Source: Paenibacillus nanensis | Lineage (GTDB): Bacteria > Bacillota > Bacilli > Paenibacillales > Paenibacillaceae | Assembly (NCBI RefSeq): GCF_003583765.1 | Contig: NZ_QXQA01000002.1 | Location: forward strand, 248,001 to 312,000 | DNA: 64,000 nucleotides | Reading direction: 5' to 3' | Shown: positions 43,325-50,960 of the stretch, piece by piece | How positions within the stretch are numbered: position 1 is the first letter of the stretch | How the letters are laid out: each line of letters begins with the position of its first letter | Notes under the pieces: generated by a model | What the model saw: the letters and a program-made list of their open reading frames with translations, nothing else | Told to the model about the DNA's origin: nothing | The model's database searches: none | Translations under genes and position numbers: made by a program

Positions 43325-43816
43325 TTACTGACCCCCGGTGCCCAGAATCAAATGAACGATGCCGACAAAAAACGCCGCGACCGTGCCGTAAACGATGACA
43401 GCGCCTGCCAGCTTAAACATATTGCCGCCAACCCCAAGAACCAATCCTTCGCTGCGATGCTCCAGCGCCGCCGAGCACATGGAGTTCGCAAAGCCTGTAA
43501 CAGGGACGGCGGAACCCGCTCCCGCAAATTGGGCAAGCTTGTCGTATACGCCAAGGCTCGTCAAAATGACGGAAATTAGAATTAACACGGCAACCGTAGG
43601 ATTGCTTGCTTGTTCCGGCGTCATGTTCATCAGATGAACGAACAGCTCCGTGATCGCTTGCCCAACGACGCAAATCGTTCCGCCAACCAGGAACGCTTTG
43701 ATGCAATTCCCAAGTATGGAACGGGGAGGCTCCTTCTCTTTGGCAAACGCCTTATATTCCTTTGGCGACATCGACATCTTTTTGTAGCGGTTTGCGGTAG
43801 AACCTTTTGACGCCAA
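43325..43816 (-). CDS. spoVAC: Stage V sporulation protein AC
   Basis: 163 residues. The ATG at 43825 abuts AAAGGAGG with no spacing, so the likely start is the TTG three codons later (43816), nine bases from the RBS. Basic N-terminus, then four membrane helices ('CIKAFLVGGTICVVGQAITELF'), with the 'FANSMCSAALEHRSEG' motif of the mechanosensitive DPA channel subunit. First gene of spoVAC-spoVAD-spoVAEb; spoVAA/B and spoVAF/gerA-like genes are absent here. Confidence 0.93.
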   Translation of the reverse strand: MASKGSTANRYKKMSMSPKEYKAFAKEKEPPRSILGNCIKAFLVGGTICVVGQAITELFVHLMNMTPEQASNPTVAVLILISVILTSLGVYDKLAQFAGAGSAVPVTGFANSMCSAALEHRSEGLVLGVGGNMFKLAGAVIVYGTVAAFFVGIVHLILGTGGQ

Positions 43817-43854
43817 CTCACGCATCCTCCTTTATACAATCCTTCATTCCTTTT

Positions 43855-43884
43855 CATTATTTGTAACGAGTCATTAGCTTATGC
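43855..43884 (-). promoter_or_regulatory. Possible SigG promoter of spoVA
   Basis: Minus strand GCATA, 18-base spacer, AATAATG, 39 bases before the spoVAC start. It fits the SigG pattern (GYATR, 18, CATNNTA) in part only; spoVA is a known SigG operon elsewhere. Confidence 0.42.
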
Positions 43885-43887
43885 TCG

Positions 43888-43938
43888 AAAAAAAAAGAAT
43901 GAACCGTCATCTCCCTGTCGGAAGACAACGGCCCATTC
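43888..43938 (-). terminator. Terminator of the 31-residue microprotein gene
   Basis: Fifteen-bp RNA stem between GACAACGGCCCATTC and GAATGAACCGTCATC (four G-U pairs), followed on the minus strand by nine Ts. It starts 15 bases after the microprotein stop and isolates it from spoVAC. Confidence 0.8.
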
Positions 43939-43952
43939 CGGAGCCTAACCTT

Positions 43953-44048
43953 CTATAAAAACAAAAACAACAGCGCAAACACAAGAAGCACATACAGCGC
44001 TAGCAGCAACAAAACGAGGAAATACCGCTCCTGCTTTGACCAAGTCAC
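43953..44048 (-). CDS. 31-residue hydrophobic single-pass microprotein
   Basis: Starts with GTG at 44048, nine bases after GGAGG, and ends TAG at 43953. The protein opens with a short polar head, MTWSKQERYF, followed by a ~21-residue segment made almost only of Leu, Val, Ala and Phe with two Tyr/Ala breaks, ending at a C-terminal Leu: a classic one-helix membrane peptide. Support: good RBS, own terminator 15 bases downstream, and a SigK-like promoter (CATAATATA with AC 17 bases upstream) placed correctly. It lies directly upstream of spoVA. I do not recognise the family; a sporulation role is inferred from context. Confidence 0.68.
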   Translation of the reverse strand: MTWSKQERYFLVLLLLALYVLLVFALLFLFL

Positions 44049-44080
44049 CCGCGGCCACCTCCATTACCGGGCATTTACCC

Positions 44081-44108
44081 TATATTATGAGCGGATGCCC
44101 GATTCTGT
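44081..44108 (-). promoter_or_regulatory. SigK/SigE-like promoter of the microprotein gene
   Basis: Minus strand -10 CATAATATA at 44081-44089 matches the mother-cell pattern CATANNNTA; the -35 dinucleotide AC lies exactly 17 bases upstream (44107-44108). Transcription would begin about 25 bases before the GTG start. Confidence 0.45.
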
Positions 44109-44121
44109 TAACGGATGCCCG
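44092..44121. repeat. Direct repeats CGGATGCCCG, 20 bp apart, with one inverted half
   Basis: CGGATGCCCG occurs at 44092-44101 and 44112-44121, two helical turns apart; an inverted half CGGGCAT lies at 44068-44074. They span the promoter of the microprotein gene and the 3' end of the sugar isomerase gene. Confidence 0.5.
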
Positions 44122-44947
44122 CAGCTTCGAACACAAGGTCAAACCCTTTTTTGGAACGCTCGGCCAACTCTTCCGGCGTCCCGTTAGGGGCCTCTGCGGT
44201 CAAAATTTCTTGCGCGACGGGTCCCCGGTACCCTATTTTATCCAATGCCTTCAAAAACCCGGCAAGGTCAATCACACCCTCGCCCGGATAGAGGCGGCCA
44301 TTGTCCAACGCTTCGCTGACCGGCACATTCGGGGCGTCATTCAAATGAACGTGGACGATTTGCTCAGGACGCAGCGCCTCGATGGCTTCCGTTCCAAGCT
44401 CGTTCGTATACCAATGGTAGGCGTCAAGCAGAAGACCTACGTTCGCCTCGCCTATGGCCGCAATCCAGTCCAGCGTCTCCTCCATCGTCCAAATAAACGG
44501 ATGTTTCCATCTTTCGCGCAAATGATGCGGACCGACAAACTCAAGTCCGAGCGAGATGCCGTAAGCGCCCAGAATGACGGCGCACTGACGGAGTCGGCGC
44601 GTCGCCACCGCCATAAAATGCGCAGCCTTCTCATCCGTCGACGGCAAAATGTACGTGCAGCAGCGCGTGCAGCCGAGCGCTTGAGCCGCGGCCGCATGCG
44701 ACGCAAGCTCCTCAAGGCCCTCCTGGAATGCGGACTCTGACGCCCTCCATTCCACCGGAAGTCCGATCGAACCGAGCACGACGTTATGTTTCGCCAGCAG
44801 CTCGCGCGCGCCGTCCAATCCGTATTCGCGGACAAGCGCCCGCGCATCCAAATCCACCGCTTGAAAACCGTATCGTCCGGCCAGCTCAATGAGCTGGCGG
44901 CCGCTCTCGAGCTTGCCCAATCCCGCTCCCGACAACCCTCTCAGCAT
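44108..44947 (-). CDS. Sugar phosphate isomerase/epimerase-like TIM-barrel protein
   Basis: 279 residues of the xylose-isomerase-like AP_endonuc_2 family (IolE/IolI relatives). 'LGLEFVGPHHL' gives the first metal-binding Glu, 'GLLLDAYHWY' the Asp and His, 'VHVHLNDAPN' the next His, and 'QEILTAEAP' the last Glu. It probably isomerises or epimerises a sugar or inositol derivative. It lies 19 bases after the oxidoreductase gene, in the same operon; ATG with GGGGGAAG upstream. The exact substrate is unknown. Confidence 0.85.
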   Translation of the reverse strand: MLRGLSGAGLGKLESGRQLIELAGRYGFQAVDLDARALVREYGLDGARELLAKHNVVLGSIGLPVEWRASESAFQEGLEELASHAAAAQALGCTRCCTYILPSTDEKAAHFMAVATRRLRQCAVILGAYGISLGLEFVGPHHLRERWKHPFIWTMEETLDWIAAIGEANVGLLLDAYHWYTNELGTEAIEALRPEQIVHVHLNDAPNVPVSEALDNGRLYPGEGVIDLAGFLKALDKIGYRGPVAQEILTAEAPNGTPEELAERSKKGFDLVFEAAGIR

Positions 44948-44966
44948 ATGCTTCCCCCGCTTCCCG

Positions 44967-46046
44967 CTAGTTCAAATCCCAATTCAATATAACTTCATGA
45001 CCCGTGCGCGAGCTTTCGTAAATCGCGTCCAAAATCAAGTTGTTCGTGTAGCCGGACAGCGCGGATGTAATCGGCTGCTTCCCGCTTTGGATACACTCCA
45101 GGAAGTGGCGGCTAAGCCGCGCTCTTTCGCCTTCGTCGTTCTCCGGTCTTGCAAGCGGCGTCTCGAGCGGACGGTCGAATTTCTCCGTCAGAAGCTTGCC
45201 TGTGCCGCCTTTGTAGCTCGCGCCGCCTTCCGTTCCCATCAGATGAATAAACGGCGTATTGTCGGTGTCCATGTGCACCGCCCAGCTCACTTCAAGCGAA
45301 AGCGTGCTGCCGTCTTCCATTTTGATCAGCGCAGTAGCAAGGTCCTCCACATCGTAATGCCCGTTCCAATCCGGCCTGCCCCATGTACCGATCCCTTTGC
45401 GCTTCGGTCCGAATTCGGCATACGTTGCTCCGTAGACGGAGACCGGCTTCGGATTGCCCATCAAATACAAAGCCAAGTCCAGCATGTGAACGCCGATATC
45501 GATGAGCGGACCGCCTCCGGATTGATCCATCCGCGTAAACCACGTTCCCCAGCCAGGGATGCCTTTGCGGCGGAACCAGCCGGTTTTGGCCGTATAAATT
45601 TTACCCAGCTCGCCTCGTTCCACTTGCTCCTTGATCGCCATCGGCACCGCTTCCCAACGCATCTGATGGCCCACCATCACGATCCGGTCAGAGCCGCTGC
45701 TTGCCTTCAAAATTTGACGCGCCGCTTCGGAATTAATGCCCATCGGCTTCTCCAGCAGCACATGCTTGCCCGCTTCAATCGCTTGGACGGCAAGCGGCGC
45801 ATGCAGCTGATTCGGAACTCCGATGACGACCGCGTCCACGTCGGAGCTCGCGATAAGCTCCTCCGGCGAGCCCGCAACCGTTTTAATGCCGTATTGCGCC
45901 GCTTTTTGCTGCGCCAGCGGCAGATATGCATCCGTTATCGTCGTAATTTCACAAAGCTCCGAAAGCTTGGAAAACTCCTGCGCATGCACGCCGCCGATAT
46001 TCCCCGCTCCGATGATGCCGATTTTAATTTTATTTCCGTTACTCAT
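44967..46046 (-). CDS. Gfo/Idh/MocA-family oxidoreductase
   Basis: 359 residues. N-terminal NAD(P)-binding Rossmann fold with GIIGAGNIGGVHAQEF, then 'EAGKHVLLEKPMG' (catalytic Lys of the EKP motif) and a C-terminal domain with 'GGGPLIDIGVHMLDLALYLMGNP', which carries the conserved His. The family oxidises sugars or inositols. GGAGGG stands before ATG. It is paired with the TIM-barrel isomerase as in inositol- or sugar-acid-type catabolism and is divergent from an AraC regulator. Confidence 0.9.
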   Translation of the reverse strand: MSNGNKIKIGIIGAGNIGGVHAQEFSKLSELCEITTITDAYLPLAQQKAAQYGIKTVAGSPEELIASSDVDAVVIGVPNQLHAPLAVQAIEAGKHVLLEKPMGINSEAARQILKASSGSDRIVMVGHQMRWEAVPMAIKEQVERGELGKIYTAKTGWFRRKGIPGWGTWFTRMDQSGGGPLIDIGVHMLDLALYLMGNPKPVSVYGATYAEFGPKRKGIGTWGRPDWNGHYDVEDLATALIKMEDGSTLSLEVSWAVHMDTDNTPFIHLMGTEGGASYKGGTGKLLTEKFDRPLETPLARPENDEGERARLSRHFLECIQSGKQPITSALSGYTNNLILDAIYESSRTGHEVILNWDLN

Positions 46047-46066
46047 TCCGATTCCCTCCGATAAGT

Positions 46067-46113
46067 AATGTCGTCCACTTGTCCGAAATCTTTCAGTAAC
46101 CGCTTACGACATT
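46067..46113. promoter_or_regulatory. Divergent regulatory region with long inverted repeat and cre-like site
   Basis: AATGTCGT (46067-46074) and ACGACATT (46106-46113) form an exact inverted repeat around a 31-base gap, between the oxidoreductase and the AraC regulator genes. Inside, AGTAACCGCTTACG at 46095-46108 matches 12 of 14 cre positions. Both could control the two divergent units. Confidence 0.5.
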
Positions 46114-46184
46114 TATGTTAAAATAACCGTAGCTAAAAAGCGTGCTTGTTTTTTCGAAAAATATCTCATTTTTTCGGAGGATAT

Positions 46185-47057
46185 ATGACTTACTTTCCCG
46201 ACTACTTGAAGACATATCCGAATATGGACACGGCAAATCCGCTTCATATCAGCTTAAACCGTCTGCCTAACGGTTTCCGCGCGCACCGGCATGATTTTCT
46301 GGAGTTCTCCTATGTCGTTGAGGGCTCCGGGTTCGAGACGATTAATGAGACAAAGCACGCGATGGTGCCGGGCACCTTTACCTTTGTGCTCCCCTATCAG
46401 GTGCACGAAATTTTTACGTCGGCCGGCAGCCAGCTCCAGCTGTACAACTGTATGTTCAGCATGAACCTGCTGATGGGATCCGCTTCAGGCGAAGGCTTGC
46501 TGAAGCTCATCGATCTGGCGGGCGCCGCCCCTTACATACAGCTTAGCGGCAAGGATAACGAACGGATGAGATGGCTGGTTGAAGATATGTACCGGGAATA
46601 CGCGGAGAATCACCCCTGGAGACAGACGATGCTGCAGCTGCGGCTGAAGGAAATATTGGTGCTGTTCGACCGGGCACGGAGAACATCCGGCTGCGATTCG
46701 GAGCAAACCGCTCTGAACGAAGGCAGGAAAGGCTGGTCGGTGTGGCCCGTCATCCATTACATTCACCAGCATTATCAGGATGAGCTTGCCTTGTCCGATT
46801 TGGCGGCCAAGTTCTCCTTGAGCGTCTCGCGTATAAGCGAGGTCATTAAAGAAACAACGGGACAAACCTATGTTCAGTTTTTGCGCGATCTTCGCATTAG
46901 GCACGCATGCGGCTTGCTCGCCTCGACGGAAATGAGCGTGGCCGAAATCGCAATGGAGGTCGGTTACGGCTCGTACAAAACCTTCTCCCGCGTGTTCCGC
47001 GAAAGCAAAGGGCTCGCTCCGAAGGACTACCGCAGAATGAAGGCCGCAAAAACATAA
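46185..47057 (+). CDS. AraC-family transcriptional regulator with cupin domain
   Basis: 290 residues from ATG (MTYFPDYLKTYP), with CGGAGG upstream; an earlier TTG has none. N-terminal AraC-type cupin (residues ~20-140; 'FRAHRHDFLEFSYVVEGSG'), C-terminal double helix-turn-helix (~190-290; 'LSDLAAKFSLSVSRISEVIK' and 'VAEIAMEVGYGSYKTFSRVFRE'). It is divergent from the oxidoreductase-isomerase pair, which it most likely activates on binding their sugar substrate. Confidence 0.9.
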   Translation: MTYFPDYLKTYPNMDTANPLHISLNRLPNGFRAHRHDFLEFSYVVEGSGFETINETKHAMVPGTFTFVLPYQVHEIFTSAGSQLQLYNCMFSMNLLMGSASGEGLLKLIDLAGAAPYIQLSGKDNERMRWLVEDMYREYAENHPWRQTMLQLRLKEILVLFDRARRTSGCDSEQTALNEGRKGWSVWPVIHYIHQHYQDELALSDLAAKFSLSVSRISEVIKETTGQTYVQFLRDLRIRHACGLLASTEMSVAEIAMEVGYGSYKTFSRVFRESKGLAPKDYRRMKAAKT

Positions 47058-47099
47058 AAAAGCCGCAAGCTCCGCCAAAAACAGCGGCAAGCTTGCGGC
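47055..47099 (-). terminator. Terminator after the YtrA operon
   Basis: Nine-bp stem GCCGCAAGC/GCTTGCGGC followed on the minus strand by TTTTTT. It overlaps the stop codon of the convergent AraC gene. Confidence 0.8.
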
Positions 47100-47133
47100 A
47101 TGCGGCACGTACGTATATCGTTCGTGATGGACC

Positions 47134-47895
47134 CTACAGCTTCATTTTACGATTCATCATATAGACAATGCCGTACACGAGAGCCGCGCCGGCCGCCAGC
47201 TCGAACAGCACGACGCCCAAATGCGACAGCACAAACGGCGCGACATCAACCGTAACCGTTCCGTCCGGCGCTTTCTCCATAACGAGATTAACAAAGCCCA
47301 GATTTTGTGAAGAATCGTCAGCAGGCGAGATGAAGCTTTCAATAAAGGAAACGACAGTAAACAAGCCCAAACACGCGACAATCCCAAGGAATGTTCCGGA
47401 CCTGCCCTCCACCGTCTGCGAAACCGCGATGCTGAAGAAGATCACGATCGTTGTGAAAACAAGCCCCCACACGTACCCCGCCGCGACAGCGGACGCGCTC
47501 CCCGCATTCAAATAAGGCGAAGCCAGCGTAAGCAGCGTATCCTTTTCGAATAGAAGCGATAGGATCCTGTCATGGACGATATAGAGAAGAGACAGAACAA
47601 GATGAACCAGCAGCAACAAAATAATTGGCGTTACGACCGCATACAGGGACGGCAGCGGCAGCAGCCTTCGGCTGTACGCTTTAATATTGCTTTTAAAGGT
47701 TTGACAGGCCATTAACACAGCGAGAAAAGCCGTAAAGGCGTACATCATGACGGTGATCACGTAAACGACAACATCGTCCCAGCCGTCCGACCACCCGATT
47801 ATCGTAAGCGCCAGCTCGGCTACGAGCAGGATAATGAATGCGGCAAGGATCGGCGTTGCGTTCCGTTTCCAATCGTATTTAAGCAGCTTCATCAT
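47134..47895 (-). CDS. ABC exporter permease, second pair of the YtrA operon
   Basis: 253 residues, six predicted membrane helices, no recognised catalytic motif; an ABC-2-type permease ('YDWKRNATPILAAFIILLVAELALT'). It starts ATGATG, overlapping the stop of its ATPase as ATGA. By place it corresponds to YtrC/YtrD-like partners of B. subtilis, part of the cell-envelope-antibiotic response. It ends the five-gene operon. Confidence 0.8.
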   Translation of the reverse strand: MMKLLKYDWKRNATPILAAFIILLVAELALTIIGWSDGWDDVVVYVITVMMYAFTAFLAVLMACQTFKSNIKAYSRRLLPLPSLYAVVTPIILLLLVHLVLSLLYIVHDRILSLLFEKDTLLTLASPYLNAGSASAVAAGYVWGLVFTTIVIFFSIAVSQTVEGRSGTFLGIVACLGLFTVVSFIESFISPADDSSQNLGFVNLVMEKAPDGTVTVDVAPFVLSHLGVVLFELAAGAALVYGIVYMMNRKMKL

Positions 47896-48590
47896 TCCGC
47901 ATACACCTCTTTGAATAGATCGACGATGCTTTTGCCCCGAGCCATTCGAATTTGGTCAACCTCTTCTTGCAGGATAAGACGGCCGTCCTTAATAAGAATG
48001 ACTTCATCAAAAATCCGTTCGATATCGGTTACCAGATGAGTCGAAATGATTAGGCAGCTGTCTTCATTGTAATAGTTTAGAATCGCATCCAGTATTTTTT
48101 CGCGGGCAACGGGATCCACGCCGCCAATCGGCTCGTCGAGCAAATAGAGCTTTGCGTTCCGGGACAACGCCAACGTTAGCTGCAGCCGTTCATTCATCCC
48201 TTTCGAGAGCGAAGTAATCTTGTCGTTGTCCTTCAGCCCCATAAACGAAAGCATTTCCTTCGCTTTGGCTTTATCAAAATCGGCATAAAAGTCGGCATAG
48301 AACGCGGCGGCGTCCCTGACCCGCATCCATGGCTCCGTAAGCGGCTTATCCGGCATAAACGAAGTCAAGCCTTTTGACTGGGTGCCGATCGGTTCGCCGC
48401 AAATCCGAATTTCTCCCGTATCCGGAGGAACGAGGCCGGCCGCCAGCTTCATGAGCGTCGTCTTGCCGCTGCCGTTGCTGCCGAGAAGGCCGATAATTCG
48501 GCCGGGCTGCGCTTTTAATGTGACGTCCGAAAGCGCGGTTTTGGAACCGAATCGTTTCCCCGCCGATGTGATCTCAAGAACCGGGACCAT
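47892..48590 (-). CDS. ABC transporter ATPase (YtrB-like)
   Basis: 232 residues. Walker A GSNGSGKTT, Q-loop region, signature 'LSKGMNERLQLTLAL' (LSKGM in place of LSGGQ, usual in this exporter class), Walker B 'LYLLDEP' and H-loop 'STH'. It starts directly after the ytrA stop (TAA ATG) with AAGGAGGG upstream, so the regulator and ATPase are co-translated. Partner permease follows with overlap. Confidence 0.9.
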   Translation of the reverse strand: MVPVLEITSAGKRFGSKTALSDVTLKAQPGRIIGLLGSNGSGKTTLMKLAAGLVPPDTGEIRICGEPIGTQSKGLTSFMPDKPLTEPWMRVRDAAAFYADFYADFDKAKAKEMLSFMGLKDNDKITSLSKGMNERLQLTLALSRNAKLYLLDEPIGGVDPVAREKILDAILNYYNEDSCLIISTHLVTDIERIFDEVILIKDGRLILQEEVDQIRMARGKSIVDLFKEVYAE

Positions 48591-48977
48591 TTACGCGCCC
48601 TCCTTCGTCTCATTGTCCGATTGGACCGCCTCTGATACAAGCGACACGATATCGCCTTCGGCAAAGCCAAGCTCCTTCATGCCGTTCACGAACCGGTCCA
48701 GCAGCTCCGCCGCCATCTCTTTTTTTATTTGCATAATAGTCGACTCCTCATCCGTTACGTAGCGGCCGAGACCGCGTTTGGTTTCCACAATGCCTTCGCG
48801 CTCGAGCTCCTGGAAGGTCCGTTGAATCGTATTCGGATTGATTTGAAGCTCGGACGCCAGGTCCCGGACGGACTCGATCTTGTCGCCGGGGCCCAGCTTG
48901 CCGATTACGATCTGCTTCTTGATATAATTCATAATCTGAATGTAGATCGGGGCATTATTGTCAAATTCTATCGTCAC
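48591..48977 (-). CDS. ytrA: GntR-family repressor, YtrA subfamily
   Basis: 128 residues. The ATG at 48986 is only one base after AAAGGAG, so the GTG three codons later (48977) is the better start. N-terminal winged helix ('NAPIYIQIMNYIKKQIVIGKLGPGDKIESVRDLASELQINPNTIQRTFQELEREGIV') and the short ~50-residue C-terminal dimerisation part typical of YtrA. In B. subtilis YtrA represses ABC genes and responds to cell-wall antibiotics. A fitting operator lies before the first gene of this operon. Confidence 0.9.
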   Translation of the reverse strand: MTIEFDNNAPIYIQIMNYIKKQIVIGKLGPGDKIESVRDLASELQINPNTIQRTFQELEREGIVETKRGLGRYVTDEESTIMQIKKEMAAELLDRFVNGMKELGFAEGDIVSLVSEAVQSDNETKEGA

Positions 48978-49019
48978 AAGGGCCATGCTCCTTTCTGGTG
49001 GCCTGCCGCACCGCCGGCG

Positions 49020-49775
49020 TCAAGATATATCGCGTTTTCTGAAAGTGGCGAAGCTGATAAATAAAAAGATGATCATATAAACGGCGATCACTATGGCGGA
49101 GAAGGTCATGGACATGTCCTCCGGCATCATCCCGCTCTGGTACGCGGACAAGTCTGCATTCGGAAACAGCACGTACTTGATAAAGTCATAGTGGCTTAGG
49201 AGCATGGTGAACAACCCGCCCAGCATGACACAGAACATGGAGATGCCGACCGTCGCCCCGCTTGCTTTTGTAAGCACGCCGATCATGAAGGTCAGGGTAA
49301 CGAATACGAGCGTATAGACCGTCAAGTACAAGACGTTCTCGCCAATCGAAGACCAGGAGCCCGCGCCGCCGCCGAAGCCGTACAGCAGCAATCCGGTAAG
49401 CATCGCCATGCCGAACGTAGCTATGATCAGAGCGATCGAGAAAAGAAGAGTAGTAATATATTTAGAAGCTAAAATTTTGCTTCGGCTCTGCGCTCGAATC
49501 AAGAGCAGCTTAATCGTCCCCATACGAAATTCCTGCGGCACTACATTGGCAATTGCAATGATAGCAACGAGAGGCAGGATTTGTCCAGCCGTGCTCATCG
49601 TAACGATTTGTTCGGTGAAGCCAAGCGCGCTGTCCACGCCGTCCATCCAACCGCGGTAAGCGATGTAGGCGCAAACCCCGATAAACGCGGCCATGACGGC
49701 AAAATAAACAAAAAACGATTTTTTCTTGTACAGTTTAAGCCATTCATTTGTGAGCAAAGCACCAAAGTTACGCAA
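49020..49775 (-). CDS. ABC exporter permease (bacitracin/lantibiotic-resistance type)
   Basis: 251 residues, six membrane helices, starting with the amphipathic 'LTNEWLKLYKKKSFFVYFAVM' typical of BcrB/LanEFG-type ABC-2 permeases. The start is TTG within the end of the ATPase gene (8-base overlap), supported by GGAGGGG 7 bases upstream. It pairs with the upstream ATPase. 42 bases separate it from ytrA. Confidence 0.86.
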   Translation of the reverse strand: MRNFGALLTNEWLKLYKKKSFFVYFAVMAAFIGVCAYIAYRGWMDGVDSALGFTEQIVTMSTAGQILPLVAIIAIANVVPQEFRMGTIKLLLIRAQSRSKILASKYITTLLFSIALIIATFGMAMLTGLLLYGFGGGAGSWSSIGENVLYLTVYTLVFVTLTFMIGVLTKASGATVGISMFCVMLGGLFTMLLSHYDFIKYVLFPNADLSAYQSGMMPEDMSMTFSAIVIAVYMIIFLFISFATFRKRDIS

Positions 49776-50709
49776 TGCGGTTCCCCTCCGTCCATTTCAA
49801 AAACTCATCTTCAAGCGTCGTTTTTTGTTCCTCGACGCGGTACAGCCGAACCCCTTCGGCCGTTAACGCCGCGATCATCTTCGGTATGTCTTCATGCGGC
49901 AGCGACACAGCGATTCGTTCGCCGGCATCGGTCGTATTGCCGCCGCTGCCTGCTAGATTCAAACGCTTCAAAGCATCGATCGCAAGCGCCGGATTATCCA
50001 CCATCAAGGATAAATGGACAAGCGATTGCTCCTGCTTCGCCTCGCCCCCGATCGAGCGTACCGTCACCAGCTTGCCTTCCTGGATGACGACAACGCGGCT
50101 GCACATTTGCTCCATCTCGGACAGGAGATGGCTGGACACCAGGATCGCGATGCCTTCATTCTCGGCAATTTGCTTCATATAATCTCTCATCTCCCGGATG
50201 CCCGCCGGGTCCAGACCGTTCGTCGGCTCATCGAGGATAAGCACCGATGGCCGGTGAAGAAGCGCTTGCGCGATGCCCAGGCGCTGTCTCATCCCTAACG
50301 AATACGCTTTTACCCTCTTATCCAGCGCATTTTGCAGGCCGACCAGCTTAGCCACCTCATGAATTCTTGCTTCGCTTATCCCCTCGGACATCCGCTGGTA
50401 TTGCTTCAAATTGTCCCAGCCCGTCATATACGGGTAAAACTCCGGATTTTCAATAATCGCGCCCACATGACGGATTGCCTGCTCGAAATCGGCCCGAATG
50501 CTGTGTCCGCCGATATGGACATCTCCTTCGCTCATTCCGATGAGCCCTACGATCATCCGGATCGTTGTCGTTTTGCCCGCTCCGTTCGGACCTAGCAAAC
50601 CTACGATTTCGCCCTTCGAGATTTGGAACGACAGCCCGTCAACGAGCTTTCTGCCTTTTATTTGCTTTGTTACTCCGTCGAGACGAAGCACGACTTCATT
50701 ATCCTTCAT
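49768..50709 (-). CDS. ABC exporter ATPase (BcrA-like)
   Basis: 313 residues from ATG (MKDNEVVLRLDG), with GGAGGAG 8 bases upstream; the longer frame overlaps the promoter leader and is rejected. Walker A GPNGAGKTTT, signature 'YSLGMRQRLGIAQALLH' (LGMRQ), Walker B 'LILDEPTNGLDP', H-loop 'SSH'. A ~90-residue C-terminal extension ends 'TTLEDEFLKWTEG', as in BcrA/LanF. First gene of the YtrA-controlled operon; role in export or resistance to membrane-active peptides is inferred. Confidence 0.9.
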   Translation of the reverse strand: MKDNEVVLRLDGVTKQIKGRKLVDGLSFQISKGEIVGLLGPNGAGKTTTIRMIVGLIGMSEGDVHIGGHSIRADFEQAIRHVGAIIENPEFYPYMTGWDNLKQYQRMSEGISEARIHEVAKLVGLQNALDKRVKAYSLGMRQRLGIAQALLHRPSVLILDEPTNGLDPAGIREMRDYMKQIAENEGIAILVSSHLLSEMEQMCSRVVVIQEGKLVTVRSIGGEAKQEQSLVHLSLMVDNPALAIDALKRLNLAGSGGNTTDAGERIAVSLPHEDIPKMIAALTAEGVRLYRVEEQKTTLEDEFLKWTEGNRIA

Positions 50710-50773
50710 CCGTTTTTCTCCTCCACTCTCTCCATCATTCACCGTGTACGGCGTATGATGTGTATCTGTGTCT

Positions 50774-50799
50774 TAGTGTTATATCTGAATAGTACACTA
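50774..50799. promoter_or_regulatory. YtrA-type operator
   Basis: Inverted repeat TAGTGT-N14-ACACTA; read as AGTGTT-N12-TACACT it is one mismatch and one base shorter than the B. subtilis YtrA site AGTGTA-N13-TACACT. It covers the -10 box of the promoter at 50789-50817. Confidence 0.72.
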
Positions 50800-50817
50800 G
50801 AACTGTGACATTGTAAA
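50789..50817 (-). promoter_or_regulatory. Promoter of the YtrA operon
   Basis: Minus strand TTTACA, 17-base spacer, TACTAT, 80 bases before the first ATPase start. Confidence 0.65.
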
Positions 50818-50855
50818 GCCCGATTTGAATCAACTTGGTTCAAATAACTGGGCTT
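50815..50855. other. Stem-loop in the divergent promoter region
   Basis: AAGCCC-ATTTGAA / TTCAAAT-GGGCTT, two paired blocks with an asymmetric four-base bulge. There is no T-run. It separates the two divergent promoters at 50789-50817 and 50889-50917; it may be an operator or a transcript end. Confidence 0.4.
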
Positions 50856-50888
50856 CACGCTTTGCGCTAGGAATATAAAAGCCTAACG

Positions 50889-50917
50889 TTGCTGAATCGT
50901 TAACAAATATATATAAT
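50889..50917 (+). promoter_or_regulatory. Promoter and possible autoregulatory site of the ArsR-type gene
   Basis: TTGCTG, 17-base spacer, TATAAT, 43 bases before the ATG. TAACG (50884-50888) and CGTTA (50898-50902) form an inverted repeat over the -35 box. Confidence 0.55.
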
Positions 50918-50960
50918 ATATACATTAGCATTACTATTACTGTGCTTGTAGGAGGATCTA

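Noticed and set aside
44889..46064. 391-codon plus-strand reading frame
   Set aside because: Opposite the Gfo/Idh/MocA oxidoreductase gene; Arg-rich without domain.
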